Assembly (NCBI RefSeq): GCF_009299835.1
Contig: NZ_VKCZ01000002.1
Span: forward strand, 164,274-228,273
Direction: 5' to 3'
DNA: 64,000 nucleotides
Origin: Microlunatus speluncae
GTDB taxonomy: Bacteria; Actinomycetota; Actinomycetes; Propionibacteriales; Propionibacteriaceae
This document shows, piece by piece, positions 24,479 to 33,102 of the stretch (positions are counted from its first letter, which is position 1; each line of letters starts with the position of its first letter). The translations under genes and the position numbers were made by a program. The notes below the pieces were generated by a model. It saw only the letters and a program-made list of their open reading frames with translations, was not told where the DNA came from and searched no databases.

Positions 24479-25108
24479 ATGACCACTGTCTCCGACTGGT
24501 TTCTCCCGGTCCCCCTGGCCGGCCGCCTGCTCCGGCTGGAGCCGTTGACCGAGGCCGACGCGGACGACTACGCCGCCGCGCTGGGGGACGCGCCCACCGC
24601 AGCCGAGGTGCTGGCCAACATGTCGTTCCGGCCGCCCACCTCGCGGGCCGAGGTGATCACGATCATCGCCGCCGCGCTGGCCGACCCGCTCCGGATCGCG
24701 TACGCCCAACGGCTGCGGGAGACCGGCGAACTCGTCGGCACCACCTCCTTCTACGAGATCGAGCCGAAGACCCGGGCGCTGGCCGTCGGGCACACCTGGA
24801 TCGCCCGCCGACACTGGCGCACCGGGATCAACACCGACTCGAAGTTGATCATGCTCGGCCGGGCCTTCGACGGACTCGAGGCGGAGCGGGTGGTCTGGCA
24901 CACCGACATCCGCAACACTCGTTCCCAGGCGGCGATCGAGCGACTCGGCGCGACCCAGGAGGGGGTGCTGCGGCATCACCGGATCAGGCCCGACGGCAGT
25001 TGGCGCGACACCGTGCAGTATTCGATGCTGCGCTCCGAATGGCCCGACACCCGCCGCCGGCTCGAGGCCGCCGGCGATCATGGACGACTGGAAGGACAGA
25101 CCCGATGA
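24479..25108 (+). CDS. GNAT family N-acetyltransferase (RimJ/RimL-like)
   Basis: 209 residues from ATG 24479, 4 bases after the tam stop. RimJ/RimL-type GNAT: LRLEPLTEADADDYAAAL at the start, ALAVGHTWIARRHWRTGINTDSKLIMLGRAFD around residues 98-130 (acetyl-CoA binding region), then VWHTDIRNTRSQAAIERLGATQEGVLRHHRI and DTVQYSMLRSEWP. Predicted to acetylate a protein N-terminus or small molecule. Its stop overlaps the next start (ATGA). Confidence 0.9.
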   Translation: MTTVSDWFLPVPLAGRLLRLEPLTEADADDYAAALGDAPTAAEVLANMSFRPPTSRAEVITIIAAALADPLRIAYAQRLRETGELVGTTSFYEIEPKTRALAVGHTWIARRHWRTGINTDSKLIMLGRAFDGLEAERVVWHTDIRNTRSQAAIERLGATQEGVLRHHRIRPDGSWRDTVQYSMLRSEWPDTRRRLEAAGDHGRLEGQTR

Positions 25109-25401
25109 GCACGATCGATCTCGATCGGTTGGAGTTCGGCCGGGATGACCGGTCCTCCCGCTACGAGGCGAGGCTGGAGGGAAAGCTGGCCGCCGTGGTC
25201 GAGTATTCGATGCGCGACCAGACCATGATTATCGTGCATACCGGCACGAAGCCGGAGTTCCGCGGCAACGGCATCGCCGCCCGGATCACCCGGCACGCCC
25301 TCGACGACGTCCGCAGTCGCGGCCTGCGCGTCGTCCCCGAGTGCCCCTTCACCGCCGAGTTCATCGCCGAACACCAGGACTACGCCGACCTCGTAGCCTG
25401 A
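25105..25401 (+). CDS. Small GNAT-like protein (COG2388 type)
   Basis: 98 residues from ATG 25105. Short YjdJ/COG2388-type acetyltransferase: EARLEGKLAAVVEYSMRD, HTGTKPEFRGNGIAARITRHALDDVRSRGLRVVPECPFTAEFIAEHQDYADLV. The RGNGIA turn binds acetyl-CoA and VPECPFTAEFI is the family's C-terminal signature. Overlaps the upstream acetyltransferase by 4 bases, third gene of the tam unit. The strong hairpin at 25410-25463 follows. Confidence 0.88.
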   Translation: MSTIDLDRLEFGRDDRSSRYEARLEGKLAAVVEYSMRDQTMIIVHTGTKPEFRGNGIAARITRHALDDVRSRGLRVVPECPFTAEFIAEHQDYADLVA

Positions 25402-25409
25402 CTCCCCCG

Positions 25410-25463
25410 CCGAGTTGTCAGAACTGAGTTGTGTCATGGCACAACTCAGTTCTGACAACTCGG
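25410..25463. repeat. Palindromic element, family A copy 1 (24-bp perfect stem)
   Basis: Arms starting CCGAGTTGTCAGAACTGAGT on the left and ending in the reverse complement on the right, with a 6-base loop TCATGG. It follows the tam unit and precedes the HisD-like operon; it may also terminate the former. Confidence 0.85.
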
Positions 25464-25482
25464 AGTGTATACGTATACACTC
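25463..25482. promoter_or_regulatory. 20-base perfect palindrome upstream of the HisD-like operon
   Basis: GAGTGTATACGTATACACTC contains two GTATAC cores, resembling sites of FadR/GntR-type repressors (core TTGTATACAA-like). It lies 26 bases before the start codon at 25509. Confidence 0.65.
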
Positions 25483-25508
25483 GCGTCAAGGCGAGAGGAG
25501 AATCACTG

Positions 25509-26861
25509 ATGACGACAACACACGCCACCGGCCGGCAGGCCGGCTTCCCGGTCGACTCGACCCTGCTGAAGGAGCCGGCCGTCGGCCAGGCACCGCGCGG
25601 CGGGGATCCGCAGGTGCGGCAGACGGTCGAGGCGGTGATCGACGACATCGCCGAGCGCGGTGACGCCGCCGTCGCCGACTACTCGGCCAAGTTCGACAAC
25701 TGGTCACCGGAGAGCTTCCGGCTCAGCCCCGAGCAGATCGACGAGATCGTGGCCCGCGTGCCGGCGCAGGTGATCGAGGACATCACGTTCGCCCAGAACC
25801 AGGTGCGCGCCTTCGCCCGGCGGCAGTTGGAGTCGCTGACCGACTTCGAGATCGAGACCCTGCCCGGCGTCCACCTGGGTCAGAAGAATGTGCCGATCCG
25901 GGCGGCCGCGGCCTACGTGCCGGGTGGCCGGTATCCGCTGCTGGCCTCGGCCCACATGACCATCGTCACCGCCAAGGTGGCCGGCGTCGAGCGCGTCGTC
26001 GCCGCGACCCCGCCGATCAAGGGCGAGATCCCCGACGCGACGATCGCCGCGATGCAGCTGGCCGGCGCCGACGAGATCCTGCTGCTCGGTGGTGTGCAGG
26101 CCGTGGCCGCGCTGGCGATCGGTACCGAGACGATCGCTCCGGTCGACCTGATCGCCGGACCGGGCAACGCCTATGTCGCCGAGGCGAAGCGGCAGTTGTT
26201 CGGCCGGGTCGGCATCGACCTGCTCGCCGGGCCGACCGAGATCTTGATCATCGCCGATGATCAGGCGGATCCGTATCTGGTGGCGGTCGACCTGCTCAGC
26301 CAGGCCGAGCACGGCCCCGACTCCCCCGCGATCCTGATCACCACGTCGGAGGAGCTCGGCCACCGAGTGCTCGAGCACATCGACCGGATCCTGCCGGGCA
26401 TGCCGACCAGGGACTTCGCCGAGCCGGCCTGGCGTGATCATGGTGCGATCCATGTCGTCGCCGACCTCGCCGACGCGTGGCGGCTCGGTGATCATTACGC
26501 GTCGGAGCACGTCGAGATCCTGACCGCCGAGCCGCGCCGGGCGCTGACCGAGCTGCATCACTACGGTGCCCTGTTCCTCGGCGAGGGGACGTGTGTCAGC
26601 TACGGTGACAAGGTGATCGGCACCAATCACGTGCTGCCCACCCGGGGCGCGGCGCGCTACACCGGCGGGCTCTGGGTCGGGAAGTATCTGCGCACGGTCA
26701 CCTATCAGGAGGTCACCGATCCGGCGTCGTCAGCTCTGCTCGGCGAGGTCTGCGGCCGGGCCTCGCGGACCGAGCGGTTCGAGGGGCATGCCCGGTCGGG
26801 CGATGTCCGGGCGGCCAAGTTCGGCTCCTACTCCTACGACTGGGACCCCGATCGTCCATGA
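25509..26861 (+). CDS. Histidinol-dehydrogenase-family dehydrogenase (HpsN-like)
   Basis: 450 residues from ATG 25509, with GAGAGGAG upstream. HisD fold, but the segment AAAYVPGGRYPLLASAHMTIVTAKVAGVERV (about 124-154) matches the sulfopropanediol dehydrogenase HpsN branch rather than true HisD, and no other histidine gene is nearby. Typical Zn and catalytic segments are present: GPTEILIIAD, SQAEHGPDSPA, ASEHVEIL, GTNHVLPTRGAARYTGGLWV. Predicted NAD-dependent, four-electron oxidation of a polyol or sulfonate. First of three overlapping genes (SDR, then 3-hydroxyacyl-CoA dehydrogenase-like). Confidence 0.85.
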   Translation: MTTTHATGRQAGFPVDSTLLKEPAVGQAPRGGDPQVRQTVEAVIDDIAERGDAAVADYSAKFDNWSPESFRLSPEQIDEIVARVPAQVIEDITFAQNQVRAFARRQLESLTDFEIETLPGVHLGQKNVPIRAAAAYVPGGRYPLLASAHMTIVTAKVAGVERVVAATPPIKGEIPDATIAAMQLAGADEILLLGGVQAVAALAIGTETIAPVDLIAGPGNAYVAEAKRQLFGRVGIDLLAGPTEILIIADDQADPYLVAVDLLSQAEHGPDSPAILITTSEELGHRVLEHIDRILPGMPTRDFAEPAWRDHGAIHVVADLADAWRLGDHYASEHVEILTAEPRRALTELHHYGALFLGEGTCVSYGDKVIGTNHVLPTRGAARYTGGLWVGKYLRTVTYQEVTDPASSALLGEVCGRASRTERFEGHARSGDVRAAKFGSYSYDWDPDRP

Positions 26862-27592
26862 TCGACTTCTCGCTGGCCGGGCGGACGGCCCTGGTCACCG
26901 GTGCGAGCCGGGGGCTGGGGCAGGCCATCGCCGACGGCCTGGCCGAGCTCGGCGCGACCGTGTACGGGACGTCCCGCTCGGCCGGTGCGGCCGACAAGAT
27001 CGCGGAGCGGTACGGCACCGCGCCGTGCGTGCTCGACCTGACCCGGCCGGAGACGTTCGCCGAGCTGGCCGAGCGGCTGGACGACGTCGACCTGTTGATC
27101 AACAACGGCGGGATGAACGTGCCCGAGGCCGCGGTGGACGTCCGGGTCGAGGACTACGACGCGGTGATGGCCACCAACCTGCGCGGCACCTTCTTCCTCA
27201 CGACTGCCTTCGGCCGGCGTTGGATCGAGTCCGGCCGGGCAGCCGCCGTGATCAACGTCGGCTCGCAGACCGGGACAGTGGCGATCGAGGAGCGCTCGGT
27301 CTACGGCGCTTCGAAAGCGGCGCTGGACAACCTGACCAAGACCCTGGCCCTGGAATGGGGTTCCCACGGCATCCGGGTGAACGCGATCGCGCCGACCTGG
27401 ATCCGCACCGAGCTGACCGAGTCGACGCTGTCCCGGCCGGAATGGGCGGCCGAGCTGCTCGGCCGGATCCCGCTCGGCCGGTTCGGCGAACCGATCGACG
27501 TCGTCGGCGCGGTCGCCTTCCTGGCCGGGCCGATGGCCGGACTGATCACCGGCCACACACTGCTCATCGACGGGGGTTACACGATCAGATGA
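26858..27592 (+). CDS. SDR family oxidoreductase
   Basis: 244 residues from ATG 26858 (ATGA overlap with the HisD-like gene). Classical SDR: TGASRGLG near residues 14-21, NNGG, then INVGSQTGTVAIEERSVYGASKAALDNLTKTLALEW with catalytic Ser, Tyr and Lys. The GLITGHTLLIDGGYTIR ending is typical of gluconate 5-dehydrogenase-like and related polyol dehydrogenases. Operon position suggests it acts on an intermediate of the same catabolic route. Confidence 0.9.
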   Translation: MIDFSLAGRTALVTGASRGLGQAIADGLAELGATVYGTSRSAGAADKIAERYGTAPCVLDLTRPETFAELAERLDDVDLLINNGGMNVPEAAVDVRVEDYDAVMATNLRGTFFLTTAFGRRWIESGRAAAVINVGSQTGTVAIEERSVYGASKAALDNLTKTLALEWGSHGIRVNAIAPTWIRTELTESTLSRPEWAAELLGRIPLGRFGEPIDVVGAVAFLAGPMAGLITGHTLLIDGGYTIR

Positions 27593-29010
27593 CCGAGGCA
27601 CCGCAGGAGAATCTGGCCGTGATCGGCGGCGGCTACATGGGTGGCGGGATCGCCCAGTCGCTGGCCCTGGCCGGCTTCCGGGTCCGGATCGCCGATGTGG
27701 ACGCCGGCACGACCCGACGACTGCGGGACGCGTTGATCACCGGCGTGGCGGAGTATGCCGAGCGCGGTCTGGTCGACTCCGAAGCCGCAAGCCGGGTGCC
27801 CGAATTGTTGATCGCCGCCGAGTCGATCGCGGACGCCGTCGCCGAGGCGGATTACGTCAGCGAGGCCGTGCCGGAGGATGTCGGGATCAAGCGGACCGCC
27901 CTGGCCGCGATCGGCGCCGCGGCGCGGGCGGACACGGTGATCGCGACCAACACGTCGTCGCTGCCGCTGGCCCCGCTGGCCGAGGTCGTGTCGCAGCCGC
28001 TCATCGCCGCGCACTGGTTCAACCCGGCCCCGTTCCTGCCGCTGGTGGAGCTGGCCGGCGACGACGAGGACGCGCTGGCGCTGGCCGAGCGGGTGCTGAC
28101 CCGGGCCGGCAAGATCACCGTCCGGGTCCCGGCCGTCCCCGGCTTCCTGGCCAACCGGCTGCAGTTCGCCCTGTTCCGTGAGGCCGCCGCGATCGTCGAG
28201 GAGGGTCTGGCCACGCCCGAGCAGGTCGACCTGGTGGTGAGCAACTCCTTCGGCTACCGGCTGCCGTTCTTCGGCCCGTTCCAGATCGCCGACATCGCCG
28301 GTCTGGACGTCTACGCCGCCTCGTACGCACCCCTGACCGCTCAGTACGGTGAACGTTTCGCCGTGCCGCCCTCCCTGGCCGAACGGGTCGCCGCCGGTGA
28401 TCTCGGGCTGAAGACGTCGGGCGGCTATCGCGCGACTCCCGGTGATCAACGCCAGGCCCTCGCCGATCACCGCGACCGGGCCTACGTCGCCCTCGCCGCC
28501 CTCCGGAGTGACCTCGATGATCATGGTCCGGTGGCGGACGTGACGATCCGGACCGGACGCGAGGAGGACGTGCCGCGGCTGCTGGTGATCTGGCGGGCGG
28601 CGGTGCAGGCCACGCACGACTTTCTCTCCGCGACCGACATCGACGAGCTGTCCGACCTCGTCGCCGGCTTCCTGCCGAGGATGAACGATCTCCGCGTCGC
28701 CGTGGACGCGACGGACACGCCGCTCGGGTTCATCGCCCAGGACGACGGCGAGATCCACATGCTCTTCGTCGATCCGGCCGTGCACGGCCGCGGCCTCGGC
28801 ACCGCCCTGCTCGAGGACGTGGGCCGCGAGTTCCCCACCCTGCGGCTCGACGTCAACGAACAGAACCCGACCGGCCGGCGCTTCTACGAGGCCAAGGGAT
28901 TCATCCAGGTCGGCCGCTCCGAACTCGATCAACAAGGCCGGCCCTTCCCCCTCCTGCAGCTGATCCGCGACTCCGGGGCGAGCGGTCAGCGGGTATCGCC
29001 GGCCAGCTGA
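27589..29010 (+). CDS. 3-hydroxyacyl-CoA-dehydrogenase-like protein fused to a GNAT acetyltransferase
   Basis: 473 residues from ATG 27589 (overlaps the SDR stop). Residues 1 to about 310 are a 3HCDH/L-gulonate-dehydrogenase-like protein: GGGYMGGGIAQSLALAGFRV (NAD binding), ATNTSSLPL, AAHWFNPAPFLPLVEL, PGFLANRLQFALFREA. After a short linker (HRDRAYVALAALRSDLDDHG), a YjaB-type GNAT follows: VTIRTGREEDVPRLLVIWRAAVQATHDFLS...IHMLFVDPAVHGRGLGTALL...GRSELDQQGRPFPLLQL. No stop codon or ribosome binding site separates the two. A GTG within the junction could start a separate acetyltransferase. Confidence 0.85.
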   Translation: MTEAPQENLAVIGGGYMGGGIAQSLALAGFRVRIADVDAGTTRRLRDALITGVAEYAERGLVDSEAASRVPELLIAAESIADAVAEADYVSEAVPEDVGIKRTALAAIGAAARADTVIATNTSSLPLAPLAEVVSQPLIAAHWFNPAPFLPLVELAGDDEDALALAERVLTRAGKITVRVPAVPGFLANRLQFALFREAAAIVEEGLATPEQVDLVVSNSFGYRLPFFGPFQIADIAGLDVYAASYAPLTAQYGERFAVPPSLAERVAAGDLGLKTSGGYRATPGDQRQALADHRDRAYVALAALRSDLDDHGPVADVTIRTGREEDVPRLLVIWRAAVQATHDFLSATDIDELSDLVAGFLPRMNDLRVAVDATDTPLGFIAQDDGEIHMLFVDPAVHGRGLGTALLEDVGREFPTLRLDVNEQNPTGRRFYEAKGFIQVGRSELDQQGRPFPLLQLIRDSGASGQRVSPAS

Positions 29011-29858
29011 TCGGCGGCCCAGGAGCCGAGCAGCCGGAGCCGGTCGGCCGAGGGTGAGCCCGGCTCGGCGGTGTAGAGCAGCATGATGTGGCCCGGCTCG
29101 GCGGTGATCGCGAGTTCCTCGTAGACGAGGGTGAGTTCACCGACGACGGGATGGTTGAACCGCTTCGTGCCGGTCCCGTGAGTCCGCACATCATGCGATC
29201 CCCAGAGCCGGCGGAACAGCTCGCTCCGGGTCGAGAGCTCGCCGACCAGATCCTGCAGGCCCTTGTCGTGCGGGTCGCGGCCGGCCTCGGCGCGCATGAT
29301 CGCCACGCACATCTCGGCGAAGAGATCCCAATCCGGATAGAAATCCCGCGACGCCGGGTCGAGGAACTGGAACCGGGCCAGGTTCGGCGTCCGGCCGCCG
29401 TCCCCGATCACCGGAGAGTAGAAGGCGCGACCAAGATCATTAGTGGCCAGCAGGTCGTGGCGGGCGTCCCGGACGATCGCGATCCCGTCCGTGAACGCGC
29501 CGAGGGCCCAATGCAGGCTGGGCCGCGTGGCCGGGTTTCCGGTCGCCCGCCGCCGCGCCCGGCCCGAAGCGGGGATCCCGTCGGCGGCGCGGGCCAGATC
29601 GAGCAGGTGGGACCGTTCGGTGTCGTCGAGTTGCAGCGCCTGCGAGATCGCGTCGATGACCGACGCCGAAGCACCGCCGATCGCGCCCCGCTCGAGCTTG
29701 GCGTAATACTCGACGCTGACCCCGGCGAGCAGCGCGACCTCGGACCGGCGCAGGCCCTTCACCCGCCGCTGGGTGCCGGCGGGCACCCCGGCCTGCTTCG
29801 GGGTGAGCTTCGCCCGTCGCGACATCAGGAACTCACGCACCTCGGCCCGGTTGTCCAT
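28986..29858 (-). CDS. MmyB-like XRE-family transcriptional regulator
   Basis: 290 residues from ATG 29858. The N-terminal XRE helix-turn-helix (VKGLRRSEVALLAGVSVEYYAKLERGA, about residues 33-60) is followed by an MmyB-type ligand-binding PAS-like domain (IVRDARHDLLATNDLGRAFYSP...RFQFLDPASRDFYPDWDLFAEMCVAIMRAEAGRDPHD). It is divergent from an alcohol dehydrogenase plus MFS exporter pair, with an inverted repeat between them, a very common arrangement for this family. The 3' end overlaps the preceding gene by 25 bases, convergent. Confidence 0.93.
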   Translation of the reverse strand: MDNRAEVREFLMSRRAKLTPKQAGVPAGTQRRVKGLRRSEVALLAGVSVEYYAKLERGAIGGASASVIDAISQALQLDDTERSHLLDLARAADGIPASGRARRRATGNPATRPSLHWALGAFTDGIAIVRDARHDLLATNDLGRAFYSPVIGDGGRTPNLARFQFLDPASRDFYPDWDLFAEMCVAIMRAEAGRDPHDKGLQDLVGELSTRSELFRRLWGSHDVRTHGTGTKRFNHPVVGELTLVYEELAITAEPGHIMLLYTAEPGSPSADRLRLLGSWAADQLAGDTR

Positions 29859-29896
29859 GATGCCGAGGCTAGTCCCGGTCGATCGGATCAGGGATG

Positions 29897-29922
29897 CCCT
29901 GTCAGTACACCCCTTGACAGGG
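29897..29922. promoter_or_regulatory. Candidate MmyB-regulator operator
   Basis: CCCTGTCA-N10-TGACAGGG, perfect 8-base arms, between the MmyB-like gene and the alcohol dehydrogenase gene. The right arm contains TTGACA, a possible -35 element for the rightward genes. Confidence 0.6.
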
Positions 29923-30012
29923 ACTCCCGGAATTCGGCCGGAACTAGTTGTCTGGAAGTCATGACCGGTGCGAATCCCGGTCCTGCCCTACCGATTCTCG
30001 AGGAGTTCTGTC

Positions 30013-31038
30013 ATGCGTGGTGTGGTGATGCACGCCCCCGGCGATGTCCGGGTCGACGAGGTTGCCGAGCCGATGATCTTGAAGCCGACCGATGCGATCA
30101 TCCGGTTGTCGGCGACCTGCATCTGCGGATCCGACCTGTGGCCCTACCGCGGGGCGGACCCGGTGAACCAGCCGCTTCACATGGGGCACGAGTACGCCGG
30201 CATCGTCGAAGAGGTCGGTGCCGAGGTGAAGTTGATCAAACCCGGCCAGTTCGTGGTCGGCTCGTTCTTCGCCTCCGACAACACCTGCGAGATCTGCCGT
30301 GCCGGCTATCAGACCAGTTGCCTCCATCGCGAGGTGCTGGGCACCTCGGGCGCCGCCCAGGCGCAGCGGATGCGGGTCCCGCTGGCCGACGGCACCCTGG
30401 TGGCGACGCCGGAGGTGCCCGACGATGATCTTGTGCCGAGCTTCCTGGCCGCCTCCGACGTCCTGGGTACGGGTTGGTTCGGGGCGGTGGCCGCCGAGGC
30501 CGGTCCGGGCAAGACGGTGGCCGTGGTCGGCGACGGCGCGGTCGGGCTGCTGGCGGTGCTGGCGGCCAAGGAGTTGGGGTCTGAGCGGATCATCGCCATG
30601 TCCCGGCATCCGGACCGGCAGGCTCTGGCCCGGGAGTTCGGGGCGACCGACATCGTCGAGGAGCGCGGCGAGGCCGGCGCGACCAAGATCAAGGAGCTGA
30701 CCGACGGGCTCGGCGCCCACTCGGTGGTCGAGGCCGTCGGCACCCAGCAGTCGATGATGCAGGCGATCGGCGCCACCCGGCCCGGTGGCCATGTCGGCTT
30801 CGTCGGCGTCCTCCACGATGTCGCCATCACCGGTGATCAGATCTTCATGACCCACGTCCAGCTGCACGGCGGCCCCGCCCCGGTGCGGCGGTTCCTGCCG
30901 GACCTGATGGAGCGGATCTGGCAGCGCACGATCGATCCCGGCCGGGTGTTCGATCTTCAGCTGCCGCTGGACCGGGCGGCCGAGGGTTACCGGGCGATGG
31001 ACGAACGCCGGGCGATCAAGGTGCTGCTGCAACCGTGA
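30013..31038 (+). CDS. Zinc-dependent medium-chain alcohol dehydrogenase
   Basis: 341 residues from ATG 30013 with GAGGAG upstream. MDR family: CICGSDLWPYRG (catalytic Zn ligand near residue 38), HMGHEYAGIVEEVG (His-Glu), the structural zinc region with Cys residues NTCEICRAGYQTSC, and a Rossmann fold VAVVGDGAVGLLAVLAAKELGS. Cytosolic NAD(P)-dependent oxidation of an alcohol or reduction of an aldehyde. Translationally coupled (GTGA) to the MFS exporter and probably repressed by the divergent MmyB regulator. Confidence 0.92.
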   Translation: MRGVVMHAPGDVRVDEVAEPMILKPTDAIIRLSATCICGSDLWPYRGADPVNQPLHMGHEYAGIVEEVGAEVKLIKPGQFVVGSFFASDNTCEICRAGYQTSCLHREVLGTSGAAQAQRMRVPLADGTLVATPEVPDDDLVPSFLAASDVLGTGWFGAVAAEAGPGKTVAVVGDGAVGLLAVLAAKELGSERIIAMSRHPDRQALAREFGATDIVEERGEAGATKIKELTDGLGAHSVVEAVGTQQSMMQAIGATRPGGHVGFVGVLHDVAITGDQIFMTHVQLHGGPAPVRRFLPDLMERIWQRTIDPGRVFDLQLPLDRAAEGYRAMDERRAIKVLLQP

Positions 31039-32303
31039 CCGATCCCGCCGCCCGGCTGGCCAGGGTCGCGGTGCCGGACCGCCGGCCGGCCGGCGTGACC
31101 GCGGGCCTGGTGGCGACCGTGGTGTTCCTGACGGCGACCGCCCCACTGGCCACTGACCTGTACGTGCCCGCCTTCCCGGCCGTGGCCGGCGAGCTGGTGG
31201 CGACCGCGACCCAGGTCCAGCTGACGCTGACCACGTTCTTCGTCGGGATGGCGCTCGGCCAACTGATCGGCGGCCCGGTCTCCGACCAGCGCGGCCGGCG
31301 GCTGCCGCTACTGGCGGGAGTGATGATCATGACGATCGCCTCGGTCGCCTGCGCGGTCGCGCCGACGATCACGGTGATGATGGTGGCCCGGTTCTTCCAG
31401 GGGTTCGCCGGCGGCTGGGCCATGGTGATCGGCCGGGCCGTGATCGTCGATCTCGCCACCGGCGCCCGGCTGATCCGCGTGCTCAACGTGATCGCCGCGG
31501 TCGGCGGGATCGCTCCGATCGTCGGCCCGCTGCTCGGCGCGTTGATCTTGCAGGTGTCGCACTGGCGCGTGTCGTTCTGGGCCGTCGCCGTGCTCGGGGT
31601 GGCGATGATCATCGCCGTGCTGGCGGCGGTGCCGGAGACCCTGCCGCGCGGTCACCGGCACGGCGGCGGCCTGCGCAGTTTCGCGCGGGCCGGCCGGGAG
31701 CTGCTGCGCAACCGCCGCTACGTCGGCTATGTGCTGGTCAGCGGATCCTCGATGGGCGCGGTGTTCGCCTACGTGGCGACCTCGGCGTTCGTGCTGCAGT
31801 CGATGAACGGGCTGACCCCGATCGCGTACTCGATCGACTTCGCCGCCAACGCCGGCGGGATGACCGTGGCCGCGCTGGTCGCGGCCCGGCTGGCCGGCCG
31901 GATCGCCACCCGCAAGATCGTCGCCGCCGGTCAGTTCGCCGCCCTCGGCGCCGGGATCGCCATGCTGGTCGGCGCCCTCTGGTTCGATGCGCCGCTGCCG
32001 GTGGCGATCATCGCGTTCTTCGTCCTGATGACGGCCCAAGGACTGATCGGTCCTAATGGAGGCGCGCTGGCCTCGGCCGAGGTGCCCGCGCATCCCGGCA
32101 CGGGATCGGCACTGCTCGGGTTCGTGCAGTGGCTCGCGGCGGGCACCGTCGCGCCGCTGGCCGGCCTGGGCGGCGAACACACCGCCATCCCGATGGCGAT
32201 CCTCATGATCAGCTGCATCGCCCTGTCCATGATCGGACTGCTCATCCTCGCCCGGCCGGCGACTGGCCTCAGGTCCGGCCGGACCAGCCTTCGGCGGTGG
32301 TGA
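31035..32303 (+). CDS. MFS multidrug exporter (Bcr/CflA type)
   Basis: 422 residues from GTG 31035, overlapping the dehydrogenase stop. Twelve predicted membrane segments. Bcr/CflA signatures: TATAPLATDLYVPAFPAVA in TM1, FFVGMALGQLIGGPVSDQRGRRLPLL (MFS motif A, about residues 70-95), and RFFQGFAGGWAMVIGRAVIVD (motif D2-like). Proton-driven drug or metabolite export across the cytoplasmic membrane. The 3' end overlaps the convergent Lrp gene by 35 bases. Confidence 0.92.
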   Translation: MTDPAARLARVAVPDRRPAGVTAGLVATVVFLTATAPLATDLYVPAFPAVAGELVATATQVQLTLTTFFVGMALGQLIGGPVSDQRGRRLPLLAGVMIMTIASVACAVAPTITVMMVARFFQGFAGGWAMVIGRAVIVDLATGARLIRVLNVIAAVGGIAPIVGPLLGALILQVSHWRVSFWAVAVLGVAMIIAVLAAVPETLPRGHRHGGGLRSFARAGRELLRNRRYVGYVLVSGSSMGAVFAYVATSAFVLQSMNGLTPIAYSIDFAANAGGMTVAALVAARLAGRIATRKIVAAGQFAALGAGIAMLVGALWFDAPLPVAIIAFFVLMTAQGLIGPNGGALASAEVPAHPGTGSALLGFVQWLAAGTVAPLAGLGGEHTAIPMAILMISCIALSMIGLLILARPATGLRSGRTSLRRW

Positions 32304-32775
32304 TCGGGCGGTCCTCGGGCTGCCGTTCCACCGGGCGGCCCTCGTACTGGGTGGACAGGACGATGTGGGTCCGCATGTCGCCGTGCACGCCGAGCCGCTC
32401 GATCAGGCCCTCGAGATGGGCCAGCGAGGTGGCGCGCGCCTTGAGCATGGTGCAGTGCTCGCCGGACAGCTTGTGCACCTCCACCACCTCCGGAAAGTCC
32501 TCGGCCGTGGTGGTGCGAAGCAGACAGTCCGCGGGCCGGCAGCGCAACTGCAGAAAGGCGAGCAGCGGCTGCCCGGCCCGGCCGGCATCGACCTTGGCGC
32601 CGTACCCGGCGATCACCCCGGCCGACTCCAGTCGCCGCACCCGCTCGGCGATCGCCGGCGCCGACAGGTGCACCCGGCGACCGAGTTCCTTGTACGACAG
32701 CCGGCCGTCGGCCTGCAGCTCACCGAGGATCCGCCAGTCGGTTTCGTCCATCTCGGACGCCTGGAAAGTCTTCAC
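32269..32775 (-). CDS. Lrp/AsnC family transcriptional regulator
   Basis: 168 residues from GTG 32775, chosen because AAAGGAG sits 8 bases upstream. HTH (MDETDWRILGELQADGRLSYKELGRRVHLSAPAIAERVRRLESAGVI, about residues 9-54) plus a RAM domain (LLAFLQLRCRP...EVVEVHKLSGEHCTMLKARATSLAHLEGLIERLG). These proteins respond to amino acids. It is divergent from a small Arg-rich ORF at 32902. Target unknown. Confidence 0.92.
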   Translation of the reverse strand: MKTFQASEMDETDWRILGELQADGRLSYKELGRRVHLSAPAIAERVRRLESAGVIAGYGAKVDAGRAGQPLLAFLQLRCRPADCLLRTTTAEDFPEVVEVHKLSGEHCTMLKARATSLAHLEGLIERLGVHGDMRTHIVLSTQYEGRPVERQPEDRPITTAEGWSGRT

Positions 32776-32901
32776 CCTGAAACTCCTTTCGCCCGGAACG
32801 CGGAAGGCCTGATCTGCCGTCAGTGGCTCATTCTCTTCCCGGTTCCACTTTCCTAGCGTAGTGGTACGAGCATCCACCGCAGGAGAACGAGGAGATTGAT
32901 C

Positions 32902-33102
32902 ATGTTCGACCAGCTGACGAGCACCGACCTGCCCAACCAGCTCTACGCCGAGCTGGTCCAGGCCCGGGAGCAGGAACGCCTGGCCCGCCGCATCGCCCGG
33001 CAGCGGCGAGCGGCCAGGGCCGCCGCCCGGATCCGGAGCCGGCGGCCGGCGTCGCTACTTCAACGACCCCGCGGTCAGGCCGCGGGTGATGTGCTTCTGT
33101 AG
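32902..33102 (+). CDS. Small arginine-rich protein, divergent from the Lrp gene
   Basis: 66 residues from ATG 32902, with GAGGAG 9-10 bases upstream. The N-terminal part is LTSTDLPNQLYAELVQAREQERLARRIA, then Arg/Ala-rich and probably helical and basic. It overlaps the convergent permease gene by 48 bases. No family recognised. The ribosome binding site and helical N-terminus favour a real gene, but the Arg-rich tail and overlap weaken the case. Confidence 0.45.
   Translation: MFDQLTSTDLPNQLYAELVQAREQERLARRIARQRRAARAAARIRSRRPASLLQRPRGQAAGDVLL

Noticed and set aside
25509..26861. Annotation as the histidine-biosynthesis gene hisD
   Set aside because: No other his genes nearby, and the YVPGGRYPLLASAHM segment fits the HpsN-like branch rather than biosynthetic HisD.
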